Assembly (NCBI RefSeq): GCF_008386635.1
Contig: NZ_VUOE01000002.1
Location: forward strand, 1,191,848-1,255,847
Source of the DNA: Maribacter flavus
Lineage (GTDB): Bacteria > Bacteroidota > Bacteroidia > Flavobacteriales > Flavobacteriaceae
Direction of reading: 5' to 3'
Length of the DNA: 64,000 nucleotides
The position numbers were made by a program, and so were the translations under genes. The notes under the pieces are model-generated. The model searched no databases. It was given only the letters and a program-made list of their open reading frames with translations, and was not told where the DNA came from. This document shows, piece after piece, positions 44,587-52,680 of the stretch. How positions within the stretch are numbered: the stretch's first letter is position 1; each line of letters starts with the position of its first letter.

Positions 44587-45072
44587 TTAACTGTTAGCTT
44601 CTTCTTTATCTTCTTGCAAAGTGAGCGCCTCACTGTTGATACAGTACCGCAGTCCACTGGGCTCTGGTCCATCAGGGAAAACGTGTCCTTGGTGCGCATC
44701 ACAGGTGTTGCACATGACCTCTACCCGTACCATACCGAACGACGTATCTTTTTCATACTTGATGGCGTTTCCCTTGATGGGCTGGGTAAAGCTGGGCCAC
44801 CCTGTACCTGAATTGAACTTTATCGTTGAATCAAACAAGGGCGTGTTGCAACATACACAATTGTACTTGCCCGCTTCGTAAATACTACATAATGCTCCCG
44901 AATGGGGTGCCTCCGTACCCTTTAAGCGGGTAATCCTAAATTGTTCGGGTGTCAGGATTTCTTTCCATTCCGCTTCGGTTTTTTCGACCCTTCTATCAGG
45001 CTCTGGATTCCCTTTTGTCGCAAAGTGAATGACATCGGCCCAGTTCAGCATTTTCTTATCCTTATTGTTGTC
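44587..45072 (-). CDS. msrB: Peptide-methionine (R)-S-oxide reductase
   Basis: A 161-residue MsrB with two zinc-binding CxxC pairs (NCVCCNTPLFDS and VMCNTCDAHQGHVF) and the active site NSGTGWPSFTQP plus LRYCINSEALTL (catalytic Cys). It reduces the R-epimer of methionine sulfoxide, complementing MsrA. The ATG at 45072 has the strong site GGAGGAAAGGA. It is the first gene of the operon with the shared promoter element upstream. Confidence 0.97.
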   Translation of the reverse strand, partial: DNNKDKKMLNWADVIHFATKGNPEPDRRVEKTEAEWKEILTPEQFRITRLKGTEAPHSGALCSIYEAGKYNCVCCNTPLFDSTIKFNSGTGWPSFTQPIKGNAIKYEKDTSFGMVRVEVMCNTCDAHQGHVFPDGPEPSGLRYCINSEALTLQEDKEEANS

Positions 45073-45099
45073 CATTTCCTTTCCTCCTTTTGTTTGGCA

Positions 45100-45168
45100 C
45101 AAAATTAGGACACAATACCGCTTAGCTTATTACGGATTTATCATTGCCATTTGTATATTTTGCTCAAA
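45100..45168 (-). promoter_or_regulatory. msrB operon promoter with shared regulatory element
   Basis: The element ATTTGTATATTTTGCTCAAA (45149-45168, plus-strand writing) precedes, by 41 bases, the minus-7 box TAATTTTG on the minus strand (CAAAATTA at 45100-45107), about 28 bases before the msrB ATG. The arrangement is the same as at 38644-38712. It lies between the AraC gene and msrB, a natural site for that regulator. Confidence 0.75.
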
Positions 45169-45179
45169 TGCCAAATTGA

Positions 45180-46028
45180 CTAGCTGTTTTCTGCGCTGAG
45201 TCCCCTCAAATATTCCTTGGGCGATACTCCTGTATGTGTCTTGAAAAACTTGGAAAAATGTGAGATTTCGTTGAACCCCAGTGCATAGGCAATTTCGTTG
45301 ACATTGCTGTCGGAAAACTCTAATAGCCTTTTGCTCTCCAAAATAATGCGTTCATTGATGAGCTGAAGAGGCGTTTTATGGAAATAACGGGCAAACAGAT
45401 TGGAAATCGATTTCGGGGTCACATGCATGAGTTCGGCGTATTCCTGAACCTTGTGCTTTTCCCTAAAGTGCATTTCGACCAACAACTTGAATCGGCGAAT
45501 GGCATCGAGCTTTGATTGTGGCATATCTTCGTCGGGCAATACTTTTCTTGCAATCCGAACGGACATTATCAGCAATCTTTTGAGCAAGACCAACAACATT
45601 TCGCCCTGTATATGGTCTTTATTGTTTTCAAATTCTTCTACAAAGAACTCGTACAACAGATTGAAACTCTTAAGCTCTTTCTCTGTCAATTCGACAACCA
45701 AGGGAGATGAGGTGCCCAAAAACAAAAAACCGTTGCAGGAAACCTCTGAATCATGGTCCCTGATGCAATAAAACTCACGGTTGAAGGCATACAGGAGCAC
45801 ATCTTTGTTCTCAATCTCGAAATAAAGTCGGTTCAATGAAGAGGCAAACAAAAGGTGGTTTTCCTTGAGCAATACCCGATACCCGTCCACACCAAGGGAG
45901 ATACTGTCATTACGCGCCCAAACTATTTTATAGCAGTCTTTCCTGAGTTCGTTGGCACTGAACTTTTGTTCCGAAGTATCTATCAGATCGAAACTTCCTT
46001 CGTTGCTTCCTTTATATTGAAATCTCAT
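45180..46028 (-). CDS. AraC-family transcriptional regulator
   Basis: A 282-residue regulator with an N-terminal cupin-like sensing part (about 1-165; Cys at DCYKIVW, FYCIRDHDSEVSC) and a C-terminal double HTH domain (about 185-278): VQEYAELMHVTPKSISNLFA and NEIAYALGFNEISHFSKFFK, with the final GVSPKEYLRG typical of AraC/XylS. Its position immediately upstream of the two-operon cargo and the shared 20-bp element make it the candidate activator. The N-terminal cysteines could sense oxidants, which is untested. Confidence 0.92.
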   Translation of the reverse strand: MRFQYKGSNEGSFDLIDTSEQKFSANELRKDCYKIVWARNDSISLGVDGYRVLLKENHLLFASSLNRLYFEIENKDVLLYAFNREFYCIRDHDSEVSCNGFLFLGTSSPLVVELTEKELKSFNLLYEFFVEEFENNKDHIQGEMLLVLLKRLLIMSVRIARKVLPDEDMPQSKLDAIRRFKLLVEMHFREKHKVQEYAELMHVTPKSISNLFARYFHKTPLQLINERIILESKRLLEFSDSNVNEIAYALGFNEISHFSKFFKTHTGVSPKEYLRGLSAENS

Positions 46029-46030
46029 TT

Positions 46031-46708
46031 TTATTTTTTTTGAAACACGGTTACTGCATCACCTTTACCCATGATAATCATATCCGCAGTATTTAGAAAA
46101 AGTCCTGTCTCCACAATTCCGGGAATTCGTATTAGATTATACCCCAACGTTTCCAAATCATTATGTTCCCAGATGTCAACATCAACAATATAGTTGTTTT
46201 CATCAGTAACGTAAAGTGCTCCGTTCGCTTTTCTAGGTATCGGTTTTAAGCCCATATCCTCCAATTCGCTGATAATCTTGTTGGTTGCGAAAGGAATAGT
46301 CTCCACTGGCAGTTTAAACTTACCCAACCGTTCGACCTGCTTGCTCGAATCGGTGATAATAATGTTGACCTTTGAATTATGGGCGATGATTTTCTCACGC
46401 AACAATGCTCCGCCACCGCCCTTAATTAACCGCATTTGGGGGTCGAATTCATCGGCCCCATCAAGATTGATGTCAATTCTTTTCACATCATCCAAAGAAA
46501 CTAAGGGAATACCCATCTCGCGTGCCAGTGCAGCGGTTTTTTCTGACGAGGGCACTCCCTTAATCTTAAGGCCATTTTCAACTTTTTCGCCCAGTATTCG
46601 AATCATATATGCCGAAGTTGAACCGGAGCCCAAACCGACGGTCATGCCATCCTTGACGAATTTTACCGCTTCGGTCGCGGCCAATCTTTTTTCGGTTTCG
46701 AGGTTCAT
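46031..46708 (-). CDS. rpiA: Ribose-5-phosphate isomerase A
   Basis: A 225-residue enzyme of the pentose phosphate pathway interconverting ribose-5-phosphate and ribulose-5-phosphate. Motifs are TVGLGSGSTSAYMI, NLDGADEFDPQMRLIKGGGG and ALLREKI, plus KFKLPVETIPFA. It stands two bases before the AraC gene on the same strand, so both are likely co-transcribed from the promoter region at 46709 onwards. It is another central enzyme in the island, perhaps a spare supporting NADPH supply for repair (inference). Confidence 0.95.
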   Translation of the reverse strand: MNLETEKRLAATEAVKFVKDGMTVGLGSGSTSAYMIRILGEKVENGLKIKGVPSSEKTAALAREMGIPLVSLDDVKRIDINLDGADEFDPQMRLIKGGGGALLREKIIAHNSKVNIIITDSSKQVERLGKFKLPVETIPFATNKIISELEDMGLKPIPRKANGALYVTDENNYIVDVDIWEHNDLETLGYNLIRIPGIVETGLFLNTADMIIMGKGDAVTVFQKK

Positions 46709-47029
46709 TTCTTGGTTTATTCAATAGAAGTGTTTGTTTAAATATAAGAATAGGAATCAATTTTTTTCAATCAAAATGTGTTGTGAACAAAACATGCTAT
46801 GAACAATTTATGAGTTGATTTGGCACAACTTTGTTTAGAGTACCAGTTAATTCATCAAGACTTATCGAAAAAAAAAACCTGTTATTGATTCGAACTTGAT
46901 GTTTTCTAAAGTATTGTAAAACGAACAATTTGGGACACTATTTTTTCGAGGAGAGCACACAAAGTTCTTTTTATGTTCAGTCCTATGTCCCTGTATTCTA
47001 AGGTAAAACCAAACTTAAAATGTTAAAAT
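46709..47029. other. Intergenic region between rpiA and the IS110 element
   Basis: About 320 A+T-rich bases upstream of the rpiA start. They presumably hold the promoter of rpiA-araC. Two similar short repeats, TGTGAACAAAA and TATGAACAA, lie near 46780-46810. No gene was seen, and the IS110 right end is within or at the end of this stretch. Confidence 0.5.
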
Positions 47030-48028
47030 TCAGTTTGTGAATGCATGTACGTTTACATATGGTGTTTGCCTTTTGACAACGGCAAAGACACGGTGCACAA
47101 TTTTGTTACGGATAATGTTGATCGTACCCATCTTACTTTTTCCTTTTTCCAACCTTTTCCTATAGTAATTCTTCAGTTCCGAGTTTTTCTGGATTGCCGA
47201 GAATGCGGCCAAAGTAAGGAGGGACTTCATGTTCTTGTTCGCAGTGTGGCTTACTTTTGATTTGGATCTCAACGAAGTTCCGGACTGTTTTTCGAACGGG
47301 GCAATACCTGCATAGCAAGCATATTTTCGGGCACTGTCAAAGTTTATAAAGCAGTTGGTAGTAACTATCAGGTTGACGGCCAGTATAAGACCAATGCCAT
47401 CCACTGAAGTTACCAATTTGTAAACCTTATTGATGTGCTCGTCATTTTTGATGAGCTCTTTCAATTCTTGCTCGATCGCCTTGATCTGTTTGGCCAAATA
47501 ATTTAGCATCTTGTTTTGGACATTGATGATAGGCCCATGTCTTTCTTTGCCAAGAACCGTTCGATATTCTTTTAAATCTGCCGAGAATCCCGCCCTTTGT
47601 TTCACAAGTTTCTCCCTTAGCGATATCAGCTTTTGAAGTTTCATGATGTTTTTGGAGGGTATTTTGGTCGGTTTTATCAAATCCCTTCTCAAATAGGCAT
47701 ATTCCGCAATTCTATAGGCATCTACCTTATCGTTTTTGCCCCTTACCATTCCCATCGACTTTTTAATCTGCAGTGGTGCGACCAGGAGAAATGCATGTTT
47801 CAGGTCATCCAGATAAATTGACAAGGGTGTAGAATAAATGCCCGTATGTTCAAAGCAAAAAATAACGTGGTCAAAATCATCTTCCGAATAATGGGACATT
47901 GCCCACTTGAACATTTTTTTGAATCCTTTGGGATCGTTCTCAAATTGCTGTGTCAGTTTTGGTCCGTGAATAAATACATCGATGGTATTTTTGGATACAT
48001 CGATTCCAATTGCATCTTTGAATTTCAT
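47030..48028 (-). CDS. IS110-family transposase (RNA-guided recombinase type)
   Basis: A 332-residue transposase with an N-terminal RuvC-like DEDD domain (GIDVSKNTIDVF; FEHTGIYS; KNDKVDAYRIAEYA) and a C-terminal transposase_20 domain (GIGLILAVNLIVTT, YAGIAPFEKQSGTSLRSKSK, with the serine of the second catalytic part). Length and motifs are complete, so the element may be active. Family knowledge: IS110 elements carry a bridge RNA in the non-coding end upstream of the transposase. Confidence 0.95.
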   Translation of the reverse strand: MKFKDAIGIDVSKNTIDVFIHGPKLTQQFENDPKGFKKMFKWAMSHYSEDDFDHVIFCFEHTGIYSTPLSIYLDDLKHAFLLVAPLQIKKSMGMVRGKNDKVDAYRIAEYAYLRRDLIKPTKIPSKNIMKLQKLISLREKLVKQRAGFSADLKEYRTVLGKERHGPIINVQNKMLNYLAKQIKAIEQELKELIKNDEHINKVYKLVTSVDGIGLILAVNLIVTTNCFINFDSARKYACYAGIAPFEKQSGTSLRSKSKVSHTANKNMKSLLTLAAFSAIQKNSELKNYYRKRLEKGKSKMGTINIIRNKIVHRVFAVVKRQTPYVNVHAFTN

Positions 48029-48200
48029 AATTTGATATTTAGATTAATAAAGAAGTTGCTTTTACTAAGACCTTTAAAAGTCCTGAAAGACTACTATTCT
48101 AAATGGCACATAAGCAACTGAAAGTAAGAAAGGGGACTAATACAGGGGTTGGTTCGATAGACCAGCGGAAGTCATAGTTCACCCCTTTCTTTTCTCAAAA
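48029..48200 (-). ncRNA. Candidate IS110 bridge RNA (5' non-coding end of the element)
   Basis: Region upstream of the IS110 transposase with strong local structure: AGTTGCTT (48054) pairs with AAGCAACT (48112), GAAAGGGG (48128) pairs with CCCCTTTC (48182), and an inner pair TGGT / ACCA flanks a small loop. IS110 relatives transcribe a bridge RNA from this end with the transposase orientation. The exact RNA ends and the target- and donor-binding loops are not assigned here. 48201-48420 contains no gene that I can support. Confidence 0.5.
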
Positions 48201-48420
48201 ATTAACACAAATATTTATAGCACAAACCTAAAGGCGGAAGTCGCAAAACCTTTCGGTTTTCCGACACCCTCAGAGCCGCGAGAAAGCACAAGCGGTGGAA
48301 AGACCGCTTGACCTTTCATTTCCCTACCCACAAAGTACATCTTACAAGAACGTGGTCGTAAAAAGCGGCATTACATCCCATACTGTGGCTTTCCACAGGA
48401 AAAAATGTTAAATTGAGGAG

Positions 48421-49137
48421 ATGCTGCCCATTCTAAAGTATATCATGCTCGCCTGCTTCGCTTATGTTGCAATCAGGATTATAGCACCATATCTGGTACT
48501 CCTCATGCGGTTTATGTTCAATGAACCTTTCAAATGGGACAAATATGTGGAAAAGCCCAGATTGGTGTTCTATGCCATAGGTCTACTCAATATGCAGTTG
48601 GGTTTCAATGCAATCCTGGATCATCCAGGGCGGTTTGCTACTTTTTACTTAGTTGCTGGCTGCTTTCTTTTTTTAGGAGGAATATTCATGACACAAGTGA
48701 CCTGGACAAAAAGATTCAGGAAGGTATTCATTCCTAAAATCAAAGAAAAACTAAAATCCTCCAGAAATTTCAATATTTCAATCAGTGAAGCCCAATTGGG
48801 GAAGCTTTACGACAACATGATTCGCTATGATATGGTTGTTATGGATAAGACATCAAAAGACAATTTCATAAAATGCTTTTTAAAGAATTGGGACGAACAT
48901 GATGCGAAGATTCATCTGAGATTAAAGAACCCTGCTTGTAAAGAGTTTTATGAACTGTTCAAGTTGACCTTTCCCAAGAATGATTTGCAGCTTATTGATT
49001 TCATCAAAAACTCCGATTTGCTGAGACGCGAGGATGGGCGACGATATAACTACAATACCGTTAGAAACGCCCTGACCAGAAACAGGATTTCCAAAAGAAA
49101 CGAGGAATTGGAAGCCGTATTTGCCCCATTTTCATAA
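48421..49137 (+). CDS. Mobilisation-module membrane protein of unknown function
   Basis: A 238-residue protein with three or so N-terminal transmembrane helices (ILKYIMLACFAYVAIRIIAP, FYAIGLLNMQLGFNAILD, FYLVAGCFLFLGGIFM) and a charged cytoplasmic C-terminus containing KIHLRLKNPACKEFYELFK. Similar proteins sit near mob genes in mobilisable Bacteroidota elements. It begins ATG at 48421 with TTGAGGAG just before. Function unknown. Confidence 0.65.
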   Translation: MLPILKYIMLACFAYVAIRIIAPYLVLLMRFMFNEPFKWDKYVEKPRLVFYAIGLLNMQLGFNAILDHPGRFATFYLVAGCFLFLGGIFMTQVTWTKRFRKVFIPKIKEKLKSSRNFNISISEAQLGKLYDNMIRYDMVVMDKTSKDNFIKCFLKNWDEHDAKIHLRLKNPACKEFYELFKLTFPKNDLQLIDFIKNSDLLRREDGRRYNYNTVRNALTRNRISKRNEELEAVFAPFS

Positions 49138-49142
49138 AACTT

Positions 49143-49187
49143 GCTTGCATTGCCCTCTTTTTTGCTTGCATCACATGCAATGCAAGC
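49143..49187 (+). repeat. Inverted repeat downstream of the membrane gene
   Basis: GCTTGCATTGC (49143-49153) pairs with GCAATGCAAGC (49177-49187). A shorter GCTTGCAT (49164-49171) can pair alternatively with the same right arm (49180-49187). It may be a terminator-like hairpin or a DNA-processing site of the mob module. Confidence 0.55.
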
Positions 49188-49283
49188 CTTTCCTATGGTT
49201 TCCTATATTAGTTTGTAGCAAGAATTCTATAAAAAAGAACAAAAGCTTTTGTCCATTGTTTCACCCTAAAAAAATCTAGAATA

Positions 49284-49571
49284 ATGGATTATTTAAAACT
49301 AGAGGAACGTCTTGAACGTATAGAACGATTACTGTCCAGCAACAAAGAAGTATTGACGTTTGAAGAGGCCTGTGAATACATGGGCGTTTCACGAAGCTTT
49401 CTTTACAAACTTACTTCAAGAAGGCAAATACCGCACTCAAAACCCAATGGTAAAATGATATTCTTCGAAAAGAAGAAACTCAATCTTTGGCTATTACAAA
49501 ACAAGAGGAAATCGAAGGCAGAAATCGAAGTAGAGGCGCTGAGATATAGTCTTAGAAATAAGAAAAATTGA
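49284..49571 (+). CDS. Excisionase-like helix-turn-helix protein
   Basis: A 95-residue DNA-binding protein with an N-terminal helix (KLEERLERIERLLSSNKE) and an HTH_17-type fold: LTFEEACEYMGVSRSFLYKL then TSRRQIPHSKPNGKMIFFEK. Such proteins act as excisionases or repressors in Bacteroidota mobile elements. Located just before mobC and the relaxase. Confidence 0.85.
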   Translation: MDYLKLEERLERIERLLSSNKEVLTFEEACEYMGVSRSFLYKLTSRRQIPHSKPNGKMIFFEKKKLNLWLLQNKRKSKAEIEVEALRYSLRNKKN

Positions 49572-49701
49572 TTTTGGATAGGGAGAGGAGTGAGTGAACG
49601 AAATCAGCATGAAAATGATGATTGAGTGAGAATTCAAGATGTGTCATTGTCATGACAAATCTTGCTTTTGCTCCCGAAGGTCGCAAAAGAGGGAAAAACG
49701 T

Positions 49702-49998
49702 ATGAAAAGGGAATTTGTCCAATTCAGGTGCTCGGTTTACGAGAAGAAACTGCTTAAAGTAAAGGCCAAAAAGTCAGGTCTTTCAATCAGCGAATACTGT
49801 CGCCGTGCTGCATTTGATGATAGAATCATCGAACGATTGTCCGAAGACCAAATCGAGGCCTATAAGCTATTGGTAAAGTATCAAAATAATTTCAAACGTA
49901 TCGGGAATATGTTCCGGAAACGGAATCCAAAGTTGGCGGATGAAGTCACCCAACTGGCAAAAGAAATCAGGGAACACCTTTTAAGTTTTAAGATATGA
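49702..49998 (+). CDS. mobC: MobC-type mobilisation accessory protein
   Basis: A 98-residue ribbon-helix-helix-like protein: MKREFVQFRCSVYEKKLLKV, KAKKSGLSISEYCRRAAFDD and a helical end, the pattern of relaxosome MobC proteins. I choose the ATG at 49702 (after GGGAAAAACGT) over the longer frame from 49639. The stop overlaps the relaxase start (ATGA). It would bind near oriT to assist nicking. Confidence 0.85.
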   Translation: MKREFVQFRCSVYEKKLLKVKAKKSGLSISEYCRRAAFDDRIIERLSEDQIEAYKLLVKYQNNFKRIGNMFRKRNPKLADEVTQLAKEIREHLLSFKI

Positions 49999-50864
49999 TA
50001 GGAATGGGAAAATCCATATCACACACATCGGCATCCATGGCATACGGCCTTCGGGAGGAAAAGAAACCTGAGATTGTCCATAGCCAATATTTAGCGGGAG
50101 ATGCGCCAAAAGAAATTACCCAGGAGTTCAGGACCATACAACAGCAGAACCATCAATGTCAAAAGAACACTTTGAGTTTCGTGCTGAGTCCGACCATCAA
50201 AGATGGCAAAGAAATGAAGACCCAAGAACTTCAAGAAATCACGAAACGCTTTTTAAAACAGATGAAGTTACAGGAGAACCAGGCCATTGCCTTTGTGCAC
50301 AGAAACCGAAAACATGTCCATATCCATCTTTATGTGAACCGAATCAACTTTCAAGGGCAAGCCTATAAGGACAACTTTATTGGAAAGCGGAGCCAACAAG
50401 CTGCGGAACGGGTTGCAAAAGAAATGGGCCTTACCACAGTACGAGAAGTCCAACAACAAAAACTGGACAAGGCCAAGGATATGCGGATGATTCTTAAAAG
50501 AATTCATGAAAAGGTCATTAGCGAGGTAAGGCCAAAGGACTTTGACCAATACATCAAGGCTATGGAAGCCTATCCTATAAAGGTCATCCCATCCATAAAC
50601 AAACAGAACCAATTGCAGGGTTTTCGGTTTGGGTTTGCAGGGCAAAATTTAAAGGGAAGCGAGGTACACCGTTCCATGTCTATGAACAGGATAGCCGAAC
50701 AGATTGGATTCAACAGAAATGTAGTGGAGAAAGCCAAAACGGAAAATGCAATGAAACTGATGAGTAAAACGGTTAACCTCTCCCCTAACCTCGTGGCTAA
50801 AATTGCAACTAAAGTTGTTAAACACGCCATCAAAAAAAGCATAGACCTTGGGATGGGGATTTAA
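49995..50864 (+). CDS. mobB: Relaxase (MobB-type mobilisation nuclease)
   Basis: A 289-residue relaxase/mobilisation nuclease with the catalytic histidine triad HVHIH (107-111) in NRKHVHIHLYVNRINF and an N-terminal start MGKSISHTSASMAYGL. It nicks at oriT and pilots the strand in transfer using another element's conjugation machinery. It overlaps mobC and is followed 12 bases later by the membrane-anchored partner. Confidence 0.92.
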   Translation: MIGMGKSISHTSASMAYGLREEKKPEIVHSQYLAGDAPKEITQEFRTIQQQNHQCQKNTLSFVLSPTIKDGKEMKTQELQEITKRFLKQMKLQENQAIAFVHRNRKHVHIHLYVNRINFQGQAYKDNFIGKRSQQAAERVAKEMGLTTVREVQQQKLDKAKDMRMILKRIHEKVISEVRPKDFDQYIKAMEAYPIKVIPSINKQNQLQGFRFGFAGQNLKGSEVHRSMSMNRIAEQIGFNRNVVEKAKTENAMKLMSKTVNLSPNLVAKIATKVVKHAIKKSIDLGMGI

Positions 50865-50876
50865 AAGAAATGAATT

Positions 50877-51332
50877 ATGGCAAAACTGGACGAAATAGCA
50901 GAATTGTTGACGGAGGAACTGAAGAATTTTGAACACTCGGTCAATCGAATGGAAAAACTGAAAGAGTTTCTCATGGGATATAAAGTTTCAGCGGACACCG
51001 CTGACATTGACTACCTTCTTAAGGGATACAACGACAGCCAGAAGAAAGCGGTTGAAGAACAAAACAAGCTATTGGCCAATGTCATCTACCATGTCAAGAA
51101 GTCCATTGCTTTTCCAAAATGGGCGGTAAAACTATTCTGGGGTTTTTTGGTGACTGATTTACTCGTCTTGGGATACGCTATATTCCAGATTTCGAACATC
51201 CCCAAAAAGGAACAGGCTGCGTTTTCATCAGGTGAAAGTAACGCAGTCAGGCACTTTGAGCGATTTATGGAGGAAATCCCAGAGGCTGGTACCCTTTACG
51301 AAGAATGGCGCAATCCCAAAGGCAAAAAGTAG
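50877..51332 (+). CDS. Mob-associated coiled-coil protein with one transmembrane helix
   Basis: A 151-residue protein with a coiled N-terminus (AELLTEELKNFEHSVNRMEK), one transmembrane helix near residue 85-103 (WAVKLFWGFLVTDLLVLGYA) and a short periplasmic tail. Proteins of this type follow relaxases in Bacteroidota mobilisable elements. Function unknown; perhaps relaxosome docking to a coupling protein. Confidence 0.75.
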   Translation: MAKLDEIAELLTEELKNFEHSVNRMEKLKEFLMGYKVSADTADIDYLLKGYNDSQKKAVEEQNKLLANVIYHVKKSIAFPKWAVKLFWGFLVTDLLVLGYAIFQISNIPKKEQAAFSSGESNAVRHFERFMEEIPEAGTLYEEWRNPKGKK

Positions 51333-51392
51333 TTTGCGCCCTATGGAATTTCTCCTTCTCGCTTATCTTCCCGAACACGGAAGAAATTCCAC
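51308..51392 (+). repeat. Two hairpins after the mob module
   Basis: GGCGCAA / TTGCGCC (51308 and 51335) and TGGAATTTCTCC / GGAAGAAATTCCA (51345 and 51380, one bulge) lie at and beyond the end of the mob genes. They may be a terminator or part of an origin of transfer; no nick site can be assigned. Confidence 0.45.
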
Positions 51393-51591
51393 AGGAACCG
51401 CGCGCAAAGCTTTTGTAAGATTTGGGGAATAGTCAAATCATAAAAACGCGCTCTAAACACTTATTCTTTATTGGCTATAACCTTTAACTTCTAATACCAA
51501 ACTTGATTAAAACCTTTTTTGAAGACCAAATAAAAGGTGTTTATTTCTTTTAAGAGAATCTTATTTTTAGTGAGGTTCATATTCTTAAATT

Positions 51592-52680
51592 GTGAATGAA
51601 TCGAGACATCCTTTGATGATTGAATTGCCAGAAAAAAATATCGAAAATGAGAAGAATTTATGCCAATTGATCGCATCGGGTGATGCCGTCGTAATCATTG
51701 GTGCAGGTTCAAGTAAGATAGTGGGCTACCCTTTATGGACTGAATTAATTCAGGAATTAGAAAAGGAAGTCAAAATCTTAGTAGATACAAGTGATTCAGA
51801 ATTCCATTTTCGGAAAAGTCGTGAAGAAGAAGGTGATTTGGAATATGCTGTTAGATTAAAGGAGATTCTGGAGAATCCACGGTACGGAGCAATCATGCAC
51901 AAGCTTTTTGATGAAAAGGGTTGCGATGAATGTCATATTAAACTGTTAAGGCTTCCTTTCAGAGGTATTTTGACAACTAATTATGATACTACACTTGAGA
52001 AAGCTCTGTTTGAAATTAATGGTGAGCCAAATAATTCCATAAATATTGATAAGGGCACTACTAATAGGGAAATCAATAAGTTTTTTCGGGCCTTAAATTT
52101 TGGATACTCTGGAAATACAAAAATTGCTCATTTGCATGGTCGGTTCCGAGAAGAACCATCATTGGTACTATGCCTAAATGATTATTTGGAAAAATATGGT
52201 TCTACTGACCCATCGAGTCAGAACTGGCCACTTCACAAGCGCATAATTTGGGCTTTGATGGCAACACGCAGGATTCTTTATCTGGGATTTAGCATGAATG
52301 ATCCTTTTTTTCAAATGATGCATCAAATAGTAAGTGATGATTTAGGGCATTTTCACGCTGATGCTCATTTCATGGTTTCACGCTTTACTTCTAAAGATGA
52401 GAACGAAGCCATTAAACAGTTAAAGTTCGCCGAAAGAATTCAAGCTAATTACGGAATACAAACCGTTTTTTTCGGCGATGATAGTTCTTATGAAGGTCTT
52501 AAGAAATATATCTATGAACTAGCGGAAAAGGTAGAAAAGTTAATAGCTGGAGAACTGCCTGAAAAACGGGAAACCAAATCTGTTTCTGTCAAGGTCGATG
52601 AAGATGATACATCTTTAACGGCACGACTTAAAGAAAAAGCACTTAGGAAGAACAAAGAAATTAGAGAAGATGAAGATTAA
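51592..52680 (+). CDS. SIR2-family protein, probable NADase effector of a defence system
   Basis: A 362-residue SIR2 fold protein with the NAD-binding motif VVIIGAGSSKIVGY (37-41 GAGSS), TTNYD (128-132, N130 likely catalytic), the histidine motif AHLHGRF (H182) and LGFSMNDPFF (232-240). In antiphage systems such SIR2 domains destroy NAD after infection and cause abortive death. Start codon GTG at 51592 or ATG at 51616. It overlaps the following P-loop gene by 11 bases, so the pair form one operon. The region is clearly A+T-richer than the cargo. Confidence 0.9.
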   Translation: MNESRHPLMIELPEKNIENEKNLCQLIASGDAVVIIGAGSSKIVGYPLWTELIQELEKEVKILVDTSDSEFHFRKSREEEGDLEYAVRLKEILENPRYGAIMHKLFDEKGCDECHIKLLRLPFRGILTTNYDTTLEKALFEINGEPNNSINIDKGTTNREINKFFRALNFGYSGNTKIAHLHGRFREEPSLVLCLNDYLEKYGSTDPSSQNWPLHKRIIWALMATRRILYLGFSMNDPFFQMMHQIVSDDLGHFHADAHFMVSRFTSKDENEAIKQLKFAERIQANYGIQTVFFGDDSSYEGLKKYIYELAEKVEKLIAGELPEKRETKSVSVKVDEDDTSLTARLKEKALRKNKEIREDED

